A stretch of 64,000 nt of DNA from Catellatospora methionotrophica (GCF_011297335.1 NZ_JAAOTJ010000014.1:1-64000); one strand, 5' to 3'. Positions 16,529 through 25,264 are shown, counted from the first letter of the stretch. The notes: generated from the sequence alone by a model not told the origin. Made by a program: numbers and translations.

Positions 16529-17683
16529 ATGGCCGTCACCCCCGCACCAGCCCGGCGGTTCACGACCGCCGACGTCGGACCGGCCGTGGGACTCGCGCTC
16601 GTCTCCATCCTGGCCGGACTGTTCATGCCGGTGAGCCCGCCGTACCGGCCCGCCGACGCGCTCGGGCTCGCCCTGGGGGCGCTCGCGCCACTGGCGCTGC
16701 TGTGGCGTCGCCGCGCGCCGCTGACCGTGCTCGCCGTCGCAGGGGCGCTGGTGCCGCTGACCGCCGCGCTCGGCTACGCGGTCACCACGGTCCAGTGGGC
16801 GGCGTGGATCGCCCTGTACACCTGCTTCGCGGGCAGCGGACACTGGCGGCGGCGGGCCGTGGCGGCCGCGCTGACCAGCCTGTCCGTCGGCGGGTTCGCG
16901 CTGGCCGACGGCGGCGCGATCGGCACCCTGGACTACTTCGGCATCGCGATGTGCTTCCTGATCGCGACCGTCGCCGGCGACGCCGCACGCAGCCGCCGGG
17001 CCGCCGCCGAGGCCGAGCGCCTGCGGGCGGCGGCCGTGGCCAGGGAACAGGCCGACGCGGCCGAGCGGATCCTGGCCCGCGAGCGGCACCGCCTGGCCGG
17101 GGAACTGCACGACGCGCTCGGGCACGCCGTCAACGTGATGGTGATGCAGGCCGGGGTGGGCAGGCGGGTGTTCGCTGACAACCCGGAGTTCGCCGCGGAG
17201 GCGCTGGGGCACATCGAGAACGTCGGCCGCGACGCCCTCGGTGAACTGGACCGCCTGCTGCGGGTGCTGCACCCCGACCGCGACGGCGAACCCGCGACGC
17301 CCGAACCCGCGCTGACCGACCTCGCCGACCTCGCGAACCGGGTGCGGGCCGCCGGACGCGAGCTGGTGCTCAACCCGGCGGCCGTGTCGCTGTCGCCCAG
17401 CGGCGAGCGCGCGCTGTTCCGCATCGCGCAGGAGGCCGTCACCAACGCGCTGCGCCACACCGTCACTGGGCGCATCACCGTCGACATCGGGCAGACCGCC
17501 GACACCGTGGTACTGGAGGTCGTCAACGAGACACCGCCGCTGCCCGCCCCGACCGGAGGCCGGGGCCTGGTCAACATGCGCGAACGCGCCCGGCTCGAGG
17601 GCGGCCTGCTTGAGGCCGGACCCGTCGACGGCGGTTTCCGGGTGCGGGCCGCGCTGCCCGCGGCAGCGGCGGTGCGGCCGTGA
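16529..17683 (+). CDS. DesK/NarL-type sensor histidine kinase
   Basis: 384 aa from the ATG at 16529, with AGGA eight bases upstream; the ATG at 16520 is an alternative. There are five hydrophobic segments in residues 15-150. The HisKA_3 box is RHRLAGELHDALGHAVNVM, with the phospho-His in ELHD. The HATPase domain ends GRGLVNMRERARLEGG. It is coupled to the following regulator by a GTGA overlap. The signal is unknown; the divergent DUF2306 gene is the most obvious partner or target. Confidence 0.9.
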   Translation: MAVTPAPARRFTTADVGPAVGLALVSILAGLFMPVSPPYRPADALGLALGALAPLALLWRRRAPLTVLAVAGALVPLTAALGYAVTTVQWAAWIALYTCFAGSGHWRRRAVAAALTSLSVGGFALADGGAIGTLDYFGIAMCFLIATVAGDAARSRRAAAEAERLRAAAVAREQADAAERILARERHRLAGELHDALGHAVNVMVMQAGVGRRVFADNPEFAAEALGHIENVGRDALGELDRLLRVLHPDRDGEPATPEPALTDLADLANRVRAAGRELVLNPAAVSLSPSGERALFRIAQEAVTNALRHTVTGRITVDIGQTADTVVLEVVNETPPLPAPTGGRGLVNMRERARLEGGLLEAGPVDGGFRVRAALPAAAAVRP

Positions 17684-18327
17684 TCCGGGTACTGCTGGCC
17701 GACGACGACGCCCTGGTGCGCGGCGGGCTGCGGGCGCTGCTGGCCGCGGAACCCGGGATCGTGGTGGTCGGTGAGGCGGCCGACGGGCGCGAGGCCGTGG
17801 CCGTGGCGCGGGCGCAGCGACCCGACGTCGTCGTGCTCGACATCCGGATGCCGGTGCGGGACGGCACGTCGGCGGGCCGCGAGATCGTGTCCTGGCCCCC
17901 GCCGCGCCCCCGGGTGCTGGTGCTGACCACCTTCGACCACGACGAGGTCGTCGACGACGCCATCGCCGCCGGAGTGGACGGGTTCCTGCTCAAGCGCGCC
18001 ACGCCGGAGCAGTTGGTGGCCGGGATACGCACGGTCGCGGCCGGGGACGCGCTGATCGCGCCCGCGGTCACCCGCCGCCTGATGCAGGCCGCCGCCCGGC
18101 GCCCGCCCGCCGACCCCGCCGCGGTCTCGGCCGCCCGGCTCACCGAGCGGGAGGCGGAGGTGCTGCTGGCGCTGGCGGCGGGCAAGTCGAACGCCGAGAT
18201 CGCGCGGGCGATGTTCATCTCGCTGGAGACGGTGAAAAGCCACGTCAAGAGCCTGCTCGGCAAGGTGGGAGCCCGCGACCGGACCCAGGCGGTGGTCTGG
18301 GCGTACCGCACGGGCTTCACCCGCTGA
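17680..18327 (+). CDS. NarL/LuxR-family response regulator
   Basis: 215 aa, starting at a GTG that overlaps the kinase stop (GTGA). The receiver has D8-D10, phospho-acceptor Asp54 (VVVLDIRMP) and the Lys in LLKRATP. The LuxR HTH is at about residues 148-210 (LTEREAEVLLALAAGKSNAEIA). It forms an operon with the upstream kinase. It converges with the SDR gene with only six bases between stops, so transcripts probably overlap. Confidence 0.92.
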   Translation: MIRVLLADDDALVRGGLRALLAAEPGIVVVGEAADGREAVAVARAQRPDVVVLDIRMPVRDGTSAGREIVSWPPPRPRVLVLTTFDHDEVVDDAIAAGVDGFLLKRATPEQLVAGIRTVAAGDALIAPAVTRRLMQAAARRPPADPAAVSAARLTEREAEVLLALAAGKSNAEIARAMFISLETVKSHVKSLLGKVGARDRTQAVVWAYRTGFTR

Positions 18328-18333
18328 CCCCGG

Positions 18334-19074
18334 TCAGGAGTCACGCAGCATCGCATCGGTGATCCGCGGCGCGAGCCGGTGGATCACCCGGAAGGGCCGC
18401 GCCCGGCCCACGGGTATGACCGGCACGCGCCTGGCGATCCCGGTCAGGATCTGCCGTGCGGCCTGCTCGGCGGGCATCGCGCCGTCGTCGCGGCCGGCCG
18501 TCATCGGCGTGGCGACCAGCGGCATCAGTGCCTCCTGCACGGTCACCGCGGCGTCGGCGTCCTGCCACTGGTAACGCAGCGCCCGCAGGAACACCCCCAG
18601 CCCCGCCTTGCTGGCGCAGTACACCGGGGCGGACTTCTTCGGCGAGTAGGCCAGCGCCGAGGTGAGCGCGGTGAACACACCGCCCGACCGGCGCAGGTGT
18701 GGCCAGGCCGCGGCGGCCAGCACGACCGGCCCGACGAGGTTCGTGTGCACCTCGGTGAGCGCGGCCGCGCTGTCGGCGGCGGTCCACCCGCCGGTGAACG
18801 ACTGCCGGTGCTGCACGGCGGCGTTGGCGACGACGAGGTCGAGCCCGCCGAGCGCGACGACCGTGTCGGCGACCAGGGCCGCGGTGCTCCCGGGGTCTGC
18901 CAGGTCGGTGATCCAGCCGGTGACGCCGCGTTGCCGGGTCGTCTCGGCGAGCCGGTCGGGGTCGCGGCCGCAGGTCGCCACGAGGGCGCCCTGTTCGGCG
19001 AGCAGGCAGACCAGGTGCGCGCCGATGCCGCTGGTGCCGCCGGTGACGAGGACGCGGGTGGGATGGAAGGACAT
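18334..19074 (-). CDS. Short-chain dehydrogenase/reductase
   Basis: 246 aa. The Rossmann NAD(P) motif TGGTSGIG (about residues 12-19), the NA[A]V strand-4 motif (VVANAAV) and the catalytic YCASK (Tyr-x3-Lys) are all present, preceded by the catalytic Ser region ALTSALAYSPKK. It oxidises or reduces a small alcohol or carbonyl; substrate unknown. The ATG at 19074 starts directly before the first beta strand. It is divergent from an AraC-family gene with 49 bp between starts, so that regulator probably controls it. Confidence 0.88.
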   Translation of the reverse strand: MSFHPTRVLVTGGTSGIGAHLVCLLAEQGALVATCGRDPDRLAETTRQRGVTGWITDLADPGSTAALVADTVVALGGLDLVVANAAVQHRQSFTGGWTAADSAAALTEVHTNLVGPVVLAAAAWPHLRRSGGVFTALTSALAYSPKKSAPVYCASKAGLGVFLRALRYQWQDADAAVTVQEALMPLVATPMTAGRDDGAMPAEQAARQILTGIARRVPVIPVGRARPFRVIHRLAPRITDAMLRDS

Positions 19075-19111
19075 GCCTGAAGGCTGGCCGAGCACCCGGC
19101 CGGGACGCTTG

Positions 19112-19117
19112 TACGAT
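19112..19117 (+). promoter_or_regulatory. -10 element of leaderless AraC-family gene
   Basis: TACGAT, six bases before the ATG at 19124, with no Shine-Dalgarno. It lies in the 49-bp gap shared with the leftward SDR gene. Confidence 0.55.
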
Positions 19118-19123
19118 CCCGCC

Positions 19124-20038
19124 ATGCAGGTCCTGGTTCCCGCGCACGAGCGCACCGTGCATCCAGACCTGGCCCGCGCGGCGCTGCTCGGCGTACGGCG
19201 GCACGGCCCGTCCCCGGCCGCCGACGCGGTGGCCCGCCGGCAGGCGGAGCCGGTGCCGGAGCGGCTGCATCACGCGCTGCTGGCGGAGCTGGCGGGGCAC
19301 GGGTGGCAGGCGCTGCGCGAGGCGGCCGCGCATCTGCTGGACCGTCCCCGCGAGGGAGAACTCGCGGAGATCATCGAGCGCGGCTCGCTGCCGGACCTGG
19401 CCGACCGGCTGCCAGAGCTGCAGCTGAGCTACCACGTGGGCCACACCACACGGCTGCGGCTCGAACCGGGCCGGCTCGTCGTGTCGCACGGGGCACTGCT
19501 GGGCGGCCCGCCAGCACCGGCGGAGAGCCTGTTCACGGCCGCGATTCACGACGTGCTGGTGACCGCCTGCCTGGGCAGGCGACCCGCAGTGACGGTGCGG
19601 TTCGCCGACGGCAGGACGCTGACCGGCGAGCGTCCGGTGGAGCTGAGGCTGACCGGCCGGAGCAGGGTCATCGGCTGGACCCTCGACCTGGCGGCGCTGC
19701 GGGGACCCGCCCCGTCGGCGGTGGCGGCGGTGCGTGAGCTGATCGCCGCGGACCCGGCCCGGCGCTGGCGGCTCGACACGATGGCGGTGCACCTCGGCTA
19801 CTCGACCCGCACCCTGCAGCGCTGTCTGGGGCAGCAGGGCACGGGCTTCCGGGAACTGCTGACCGCCACCCGGCTGGGCCTGGCCGGGGGACTGGTGCGG
19901 CGGACGGATCTGGGGCTCGCAGAGGTCGCCGCGGCCTGCGGATTCACCGATCACGCGCATCTGACCCGATGCTTCACCGCGCGGCACGGGCAGCCCCCGT
20001 CGTTCATACGCGGCCAGCTCGCCGAGCACGCAGCGTAG
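19124..20038 (+). CDS. AraC-family transcriptional regulator
   Basis: 304 aa. The C-terminal 100 residues form the double-HTH AraC domain (MAVHLGYSTRTLQRCLGQQG and LAEVAAACGFTDHAHLTRCF). The N-terminal 200 residues are a ligand or dimerisation domain that resembles the AraC_binding_2-like arrangement only loosely. The divergent SDR gene 49 bp away is the natural target. The start is the ATG with TACGAT six bases upstream, so the gene is probably translated from a leaderless mRNA. Confidence 0.88.
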   Translation: MQVLVPAHERTVHPDLARAALLGVRRHGPSPAADAVARRQAEPVPERLHHALLAELAGHGWQALREAAAHLLDRPREGELAEIIERGSLPDLADRLPELQLSYHVGHTTRLRLEPGRLVVSHGALLGGPPAPAESLFTAAIHDVLVTACLGRRPAVTVRFADGRTLTGERPVELRLTGRSRVIGWTLDLAALRGPAPSAVAAVRELIAADPARRWRLDTMAVHLGYSTRTLQRCLGQQGTGFRELLTATRLGLAGGLVRRTDLGLAEVAAACGFTDHAHLTRCFTARHGQPPSFIRGQLAEHAA

Positions 20039-20133
20039 TCGTCTGATCTCGATTGGTTAACAGCGGGCGATGGTGGCTCACAGTGCCTGCCGATTTCTTG
20101 GCGACAAGCCCCCTGAGCTGGCAACCTTGCCGC

Positions 20134-20802
20134 GTGCAAGCAGAGCAGCTGGCCGACTTCACCTGGGCCTTCGACGTCGTACACCCGGACGCCGAGCGGC
20201 GGCGGGCCGCCATCGAGCGGGAGCGGGGCTACCAAGACGACTGGGCGCGCCTGCACTCCTGGTCGCGCATCGTGCGTCCGCGCACCGGCGACGCCGATTC
20301 CCTCGACCCGCGCCTGGTCGCCGAGCACGACCAGACCGAGGCCGCCAAGCGGGACGTGCACGACCGCATGTTCGCCGCCCCGATCTGGCACTACCTGTCC
20401 GCACCGACACCGGGCGAGCGCACCCCCTTCGCCCGGTTCGCCGTGCTCTACCTGCGCTGGGAGACCGAGTACCCGCAGGAGTGGGCCGAGCACGCCCGCA
20501 GCTGGCAGGCCAAGCGGCACATCCTGCGTACCCTCGCCGCCGACGGTCCGACCCTGGACACCCATGCCGAGCTGCTGGGCCTGCTCGCCGCGGCGATCGG
20601 CCGCGAGCACCGCTGCGAGGACCTCGGTTACCTCAAGATCGCCCGCACGCTGCACGAACCCATGGTTCGCATGATCATCGAATCAGCCGAACGGAGCCTG
20701 GACGGCCTGGTCCGGCTGCGCGCCGGTTACCTGCGCTGGGCGCTGGACAACCCGACCGCCCCGGTCACCCCCGCCTCCTGGCGGCGCTGGCTGCGCCGCT
20801 GA
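20134..20802 (+). CDS. Conserved helical protein of unknown function
   Basis: 222 aa from the GTG at 20134; an in-frame start at 20053 would add 27 residues. CAACCT ends six bases before the GTG, so a leaderless start is possible. The sequence is helical and tryptophan-rich (DDWARLHSWSRIV, IWHYLS, YLRWETEYPQEW), with no signal peptide or membrane helix. No family is recognised. Its 3' end overlaps the convergent membrane-protein gene by 76 bp, so one of the two C-termini may be overextended, though both frames look coding. Confidence 0.65.
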   Translation: MQAEQLADFTWAFDVVHPDAERRRAAIERERGYQDDWARLHSWSRIVRPRTGDADSLDPRLVAEHDQTEAAKRDVHDRMFAAPIWHYLSAPTPGERTPFARFAVLYLRWETEYPQEWAEHARSWQAKRHILRTLAADGPTLDTHAELLGLLAAAIGREHRCEDLGYLKIARTLHEPMVRMIIESAERSLDGLVRLRAGYLRWALDNPTAPVTPASWRRWLRR

Positions 20803-21572
20803 TCTGACCGTGCGCGTCTGACGCGCAACCAGGTGAGCTGTCCCGCGACCGTGACGGCCAGCGCGAGGCTGAACGCCGCGGCGACGCCCCACCGGTCGAC
20901 CAGCACGGCGACCAGGAAACAGAACACCGTGAAGCCGACCAGCCCGGCCAGCACCCCGCGCAGCGTGCGCACCGTCTCCGCCGAACCGTGCCGGGCCAGC
21001 ACGAACGCCGCCACCACGCTGGTGGCGATCGGGAACGGGGCCAGCACCCCGGTCATCGCCGGCCCCAGTGCGCTCGACAGCGTCGTCACCAGCACGACCA
21101 GGGTCGCGGTCGCCGCCGCGCGGCCGGGCAGGTCCCACCACGGCCAAGCCGTCGCCGGGCGTACGCCCACCGAAGCCGCCTGCGGCGGCAGCGCCCGGGA
21201 GGCGGCGGCGATCCCGGCGAGCGCCAGCAGCAGGCCCCACCCGGCGGGCACGGTCACCTGCGCGACGAGCACGTCCGCGGCCAAGCACGCCGACCAGGCC
21301 ACCGCCAGCGCGCCGACCCAGGCCAGCCGCCGCGAGCACCAGGCGAACACGACCGCGAACAGCGCCAGCGTCACCAGCCCGAGCAGCGACGACGCCGCCG
21401 CCGCGGCCCCGAACGCCGTGCCGTGTTCCAGGCAGCTGATCAGCAGGATCGGCCCGGCCACGATCGGCAGCGTCACCAGCACGCCCGTGACCTGCGCACC
21501 CCACCGCCGTCCGGCCAGCGACGAGCCGACGACCAAGGCGGGAGCCAGCAGGAGCTTGAGTAGCAGCGTCAC
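20727..21572 (-). CDS. Nine-to-ten-helix membrane protein
   Basis: 281 aa. Hydrophobic segments run almost continuously from residue 3 to 245, predicting eight to ten helices; the C-terminal 35 residues are basic. No transporter signature is recognised. The GTG at 21572 has TAGATT six bases upstream and no Shine-Dalgarno, so it should be leaderless. The last 25 codons lie antisense to the C-terminus of the rightward neighbour. Function unknown; topology hints at an integral-membrane permease or lysE-like protein. Confidence 0.7.
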   Translation of the reverse strand: MTLLLKLLLAPALVVGSSLAGRRWGAQVTGVLVTLPIVAGPILLISCLEHGTAFGAAAAASSLLGLVTLALFAVVFAWCSRRLAWVGALAVAWSACLAADVLVAQVTVPAGWGLLLALAGIAAASRALPPQAASVGVRPATAWPWWDLPGRAAATATLVVLVTTLSSALGPAMTGVLAPFPIATSVVAAFVLARHGSAETVRTLRGVLAGLVGFTVFCFLVAVLVDRWGVAAAFSLALAVTVAGQLTWLRVRRARSDQRRSQRRQEAGVTGAVGLSSAQRR

Positions 21573-21578
21573 GGCGAC

Positions 21579-21584
21579 AATCTA
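21579..21584 (-). promoter_or_regulatory. -10 element of leaderless membrane-protein gene
   Basis: TAGATT read leftward, six bases before the GTG at 21572. Confidence 0.5.
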
Positions 21585-21619
21585 GATGCCTTGGCGCCGC
21601 GCGATCATCGCGAGTGGGG

Positions 21620-22051
21620 TCAGGAGGTGGCGTGCTGCCCTTGTGCGGTGTCGCGGAAGCCGCGGTTCTCGGTGCGGACCGCGCGGCGCAGTAGCGGTCC
21701 GAGTAACGCCCAGAACAGGCCCGCGCCCCGGCCGCGCAGCTCGATGCCCAGCGTGTTGCGGCAACCGGCGCCCACAGGCTCCAGCAGGTGTGACCCGATG
21801 ACGGTCAGGCCCATCCGGGTGGACTCCCAGGTGAACCCGCGACCCTCGTCAAGTGCGGTGACGGTCCACACCGCCTCGCCCTGGCCCGGTTGCTTGATGC
21901 GCGCCTGGCTGCCCACGCGCAGCGGTCCTTCGTCGAGGCGGACCACGCTGGTCATCGTCGGCGTGGTGGCGGGCCACTGCTCGACGTCGGCAGTCAGCGC
22001 CCAGACCGTTTCCGGCGGCGCGTCGATCACGAGTGCGTCTTCCCATCGCAT
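21620..22051 (-). CDS. SRPBCC-family (polyketide cyclase-like) protein
   Basis: 143 aa. It begins with the SRPBCC pattern (DALVIDAPPETVWALTADVEQWP) and continues with the alternating strands of the START-like hydrophobic cavity (GSQARIKQPGQGEAVWTVT, GRGFTWES). Such proteins bind or transform hydrophobic small molecules. It is divergent from a TetR gene; the two starts are 23 bp apart and share one palindrome that overlaps both -10 elements, so the TetR protein very likely represses this gene and itself. TACATT lies six bases before the ATG with no Shine-Dalgarno. Confidence 0.85.
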   Translation of the reverse strand: MRWEDALVIDAPPETVWALTADVEQWPATTPTMTSVVRLDEGPLRVGSQARIKQPGQGEAVWTVTALDEGRGFTWESTRMGLTVIGSHLLEPVGAGCRNTLGIELRGRGAGLFWALLGPLLRRAVRTENRGFRDTAQGQHATS

Positions 22052-22057
22052 GACGCC

Positions 22058-22063
22058 AATGTA
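22058..22063 (-). promoter_or_regulatory. -10 element of leaderless SRPBCC gene
   Basis: TACATT read leftward, six bases before the ATG at 22051; it overlaps the left arm of the 22059-22076 palindrome. Confidence 0.6.
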
Positions 22064-22076
22064 CCATCTGGTACAT
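22059..22076. promoter_or_regulatory. 18-bp perfect palindrome, probable TetR operator
   Basis: ATGTACCA-TC-TGGTACAT. The left arm overlaps the -10 of the leftward SRPBCC gene. The centre covers the -10 (TACCAT, 22062-22067) of the rightward TetR gene, and the right arm runs into its ATG. One bound dimer would block both genes. Confidence 0.75.
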
Positions 22077-22692
22077 GATCGCTGGTGCGAGTGCTCAGGA
22101 GCTGCTGGAACGGGTCGTCACGCACGCCGCGGCAGAAGGCATCACCGGCCGCAGCCTGCGCGACATCGCCGCCGGAGTCGGCACGAGCCACCGCATGCTG
22201 CTCTACCACTTCGGCTCCCGCGAGGGCCTGCTCGCGGCCGTCGTCGGCCTCATCGAGCAGCAGCAGCGCGACCTGCTGGCCGAGCTCGCCGACCGGGTCG
22301 CGGCCAGCGGGACCCCGGCGGAGGGGACGAAGGCCGGTGAACTCATGCTGCTGCTCTGGGCGCGGCTGTCCGATCCGGAGCTGCGGCCGTACGTGCGGCT
22401 GTTCTTCGAGGTCGTCGGTGTCGCCGTGCATGACGCGCCGGGCACCGGCGGCTTCCTGGCGAACCTGACCGGCCCGTGGCTCGACGAGAGCGAGGCGGTG
22501 GTCAGGCGGCTCGGCCTGGTCGTGGACCGCGACGCGCTGCGGCTGGGCGTGGCCACCTGCCGGGGCCTGCTGCTGGAGCTGCTGGCCGGGGCCGACCCGC
22601 AGGAGACGGACGCCTCCTATCGGCTATTCGTGGACATGTGGGAGGCGCGGCTCGCCGCGCAAGGTTTCGAAACGTTTCGAGATGAAGGTTAA
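22075..22692 (+). CDS. TetR-family repressor
   Basis: 205 aa. The N-terminal HTH (residues about 15-55: GITGRSLRDIAAGVGTSHRMLLYHFGSREGLL) is a typical TetR domain. The C-terminal helical domain ends with VDMWEARLAAQGF. It autoregulates, in all likelihood, through the palindrome that overlaps its own start and the divergent SRPBCC promoter. TACCAT lies seven bases before the ATG, so its mRNA should be leaderless. The 3' end of the gene contains a separate LacI-type palindrome that belongs to the downstream GH127 gene. Ligand unknown, perhaps the molecule bound by the SRPBCC protein. Confidence 0.9.
   Translation: MIAGASAQELLERVVTHAAAEGITGRSLRDIAAGVGTSHRMLLYHFGSREGLLAAVVGLIEQQQRDLLAELADRVAASGTPAEGTKAGELMLLLWARLSDPELRPYVRLFFEVVGVAVHDAPGTGGFLANLTGPWLDESEAVVRRLGLVVDRDALRLGVATCRGLLLELLAGADPQETDASYRLFVDMWEARLAAQGFETFRDEG
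22667..22680. promoter_or_regulatory. LacI-type operator palindrome before GH127
   Basis: TCGAAACGTTTCGA, a perfect 14-bp palindrome with a central CG, the form bound by LacI-family sugar repressors. It lies inside the last codons of the TetR gene, 26 bp upstream of the predicted -35 of the GH127 gene. Confidence 0.65.
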
Positions 22693-22705
22693 TCAGCCGG
22701 ACATC

Positions 22706-22734
22706 TTGCCGAAATGGTTTTCGTAGGACATCGT
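22706..22734 (+). promoter_or_regulatory. Predicted promoter of GH127 gene
   Basis: TTGCCG (22706-22711), 17-bp spacer, CATCGT (22729-22734). The leader then carries AAAGG before the ATG at 22787. The -10 is weak, so this is a moderate call. Confidence 0.4.
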
Positions 22735-22786
22735 CGATGCGCCGGACACGTCGCTCTCACCGCCCTGTCCTGAGAAAGGCGAATCG

Positions 22787-25264
22787 ATGTCCGCACTGTC
22801 CCGCCGTACCGTGCTGCGCGCTGGCGCGGTCGGCGCCGCGGCCGCGGCTGTCTCCGGCAGCCTGCCCGCGTCGCCCGCCCACGCCGCCCGCACCGACATC
22901 GGCGTATCCGTGTACCCGTTCCCCCTCGGCGCGGTCACCCTGCTGTCCGGCCCGTTCCTGGCCAACACCGGCCGCACCCAGAGCTACCTGAGCTTCCTCG
23001 ACGCCGACCGGCTGCTGCACACGTTCCGCCTCAACTACGGCCTGTCCTCCTCGGCGACCGCGTGCGGCGGCTGGGAGTCGCCCACCACCGAGCTGCGCGG
23101 CCACTCGATGGGCCACGTGCTCACCGGCCTGGCCCAGGCGTACGCCAGCACCGGCACCGCCAGCTTCAAGACCAAGGGCGACTACCTCGTCGCGCAGCTG
23201 GCGATCTGCCAGGCCCGCGCGACGACGGCCGGGTACAACACCGGTTACCTGTCGGCGTACCCGGAGAGCTTCATCGACCGGGTCGAGGCGCGCCAGTCGG
23301 TGTGGGCGCCCTACTACACCCTCCACAAGATCATGGCCGGGCTGCTGGACATGCACCTGCTCGCCGGGAACGCGCAGGCGCTGACCGTGCTCACCGCGAT
23401 GGCGTCGTGGGTGAAATTCCGCAACGACCGGCTCACCCAGACCCAGCGGCAGAACATGCTCGACACCGAGTTCGGCGGCATGAACGAGGTGCTGACCAAC
23501 CTGTACCAGCTCAGCTCCAACACCGCGCACCTGACCGCCGCGCAGCACTTCGACCACGCCGAGGTCTTCGACCCCCTGGCCGCCAACACCGACGCGCTGA
23601 ACAACTACCACGCCAACACCCAGATCCCCAAGGCCCTCGGCGCGATCCGGGAATACCACGCCACCGGCACCACCCGCTACCTCGACATCGCCCGCAACTT
23701 CTGGGACATCGTGGTCAGCCGCCACACCTACGCCATCGGCGCCAACTCCAACGGCGAATACTTCAAGGCCCCGAACCGGATCGCCAGCGAGCTGTCCGAC
23801 AACACCGCCGAGTGCTGCAACACCTACAACATGCTCAAGCTGTCCCGGCAGCTGTTCTTCACCAACCCGGCCCGCGCCGACTACATGGACTACTACGAGA
23901 AGGCGCTCTACAACCACCTGCTCGGCGCGCAGGACCCGAACTCCTCGCACGGCTTCCACAGCTACTACATCCCGCTGCGCGCCGGCGGCATCAAGACCTA
24001 CAGCAACGACTACAGCAACTTCACCTGCTGCCACGGCACGGGCATGGAGACCAACACCAAGCTCGGCGACACCATCTACTTCCACTCCGGCGACAACCTG
24101 TACGTCAACCTGTTCATCGCCTCGCAGCTGAACTGGTCGGCCAAGGGCGTCACGATCCGGCAGGACACCACCTTCCCGGAGGCGGCGTCCAGCAGGCTGA
24201 CCATCACCGCGGGCTCGGGCACGTTCGCGATGCGGATCCGGGTGCCCGCCTGGGCCAGCGGCGCGACGATCCGGGTCAACGGCACCGTGCAGGGCGGGGT
24301 CACCCCCGGGTCGTACGCCGTGGTCAACCGCACCTGGGCGACCGGCGACGTCGTCGACGTCGCACTGCCGATGGCGCTGGTACGCGAGGCCACCCCGGAC
24401 AGCTCCACCACGCAGGCGGTCAAGTACGGCCCGATCGTGCTGGCCGGGGCGTACGGCAGCACCAACCTGTCCGCCCTGCCCACCCTCACCGCGTCCTCGA
24501 TCGCGGCGACGTCCACCCCGCTGCAGTTCACCGCGGCCGCGTCCACCGGCAACGTCATGCTGCTGCCGTTCTACAAGGTGCACGGCCAGCGCTACACCGT
24601 CTACTGGAACGTCACCACGACCAACCCGCTGCCCGCGTTCGTGTCGCACCACCTGTTCAACGAGACCTCGGGCACCTCGGCGGCCGACGCCACCGGCAAC
24701 GGCAAGACCGCCACCCTGGCCGGGGGAGCGACCTGGGTCGCCGGGCGCACCGGCAACGCGGTCAACCTCAGCGGCAGCTCGCAGTACGTGTCACTGCCGT
24801 CGGGCATCCTCGCCGGGGCCACCGCGTTCAGCATCGCCACCTGGGTACGGCTGGACGCCGTCACCAACTGGGCCCGGCTGTTCGACTTCGGCACCGGCAC
24901 CACCGCGAACATGTTCCTGGTTCCGGCCAGCAGCACCGGCACGGCCCGGTTCGCGATCACGTCGTCGGGGGCGGCCGGCGAGCAGCGGATCAACGCCCCG
25001 GCGGCGCTGCCCACCGGCGTGTGGACGCACGTCGCGGTCACCGTCGGCGGCGGCGTCGGCATCCTGTACGTCAACGGGGCCGAGGTGGCCCGCAACACGG
25101 CGATGACGCTGAGCCCGGCGTCGCTGGGCAGCACCACCCAGAACTGGATCGGCCGCTCGCAGTACGCCGACCCGTACCTGGACGGCGCGGTGGACTCGTT
25201 CCGTGTCTACAGCCGGGTGCTGACGGCGTCGGAGGTCAGCGGCTTCCACACGTCGGGCCTGTAA
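22787..25264 (+). CDS. Tat-exported GH127 beta-L-arabinofuranosidase with LamG domain
   Basis: 825 aa. The N-terminus is a Tat signal (SRRTVLRAG, residues 5-13). Residues about 45-640 match GH127 (DUF1680): the zinc/nucleophile cluster is present as AECC (Glu342, Cys343, Cys344) and TCCHG (Cys414, Cys415), equivalent to the Glu, Cys and nucleophile Cys of characterised beta-L-arabinofuranosidases. Residues about 640-825 form a LamG/concanavalin-like carbohydrate-binding domain. It should release L-arabinose from plant glycoprotein or arabinan side chains outside the cell. A perfect LacI-type palindrome upstream suggests sugar-controlled expression. It ends at a strong 12-bp terminator. Confidence 0.9.
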   Translation: MSALSRRTVLRAGAVGAAAAAVSGSLPASPAHAARTDIGVSVYPFPLGAVTLLSGPFLANTGRTQSYLSFLDADRLLHTFRLNYGLSSSATACGGWESPTTELRGHSMGHVLTGLAQAYASTGTASFKTKGDYLVAQLAICQARATTAGYNTGYLSAYPESFIDRVEARQSVWAPYYTLHKIMAGLLDMHLLAGNAQALTVLTAMASWVKFRNDRLTQTQRQNMLDTEFGGMNEVLTNLYQLSSNTAHLTAAQHFDHAEVFDPLAANTDALNNYHANTQIPKALGAIREYHATGTTRYLDIARNFWDIVVSRHTYAIGANSNGEYFKAPNRIASELSDNTAECCNTYNMLKLSRQLFFTNPARADYMDYYEKALYNHLLGAQDPNSSHGFHSYYIPLRAGGIKTYSNDYSNFTCCHGTGMETNTKLGDTIYFHSGDNLYVNLFIASQLNWSAKGVTIRQDTTFPEAASSRLTITAGSGTFAMRIRVPAWASGATIRVNGTVQGGVTPGSYAVVNRTWATGDVVDVALPMALVREATPDSSTTQAVKYGPIVLAGAYGSTNLSALPTLTASSIAATSTPLQFTAAASTGNVMLLPFYKVHGQRYTVYWNVTTTNPLPAFVSHHLFNETSGTSAADATGNGKTATLAGGATWVAGRTGNAVNLSGSSQYVSLPSGILAGATAFSIATWVRLDAVTNWARLFDFGTGTTANMFLVPASSTGTARFAITSSGAAGEQRINAPAALPTGVWTHVAVTVGGGVGILYVNGAEVARNTAMTLSPASLGSTTQNWIGRSQYADPYLDGAVDSFRVYSRVLTASEVSGFHTSGL

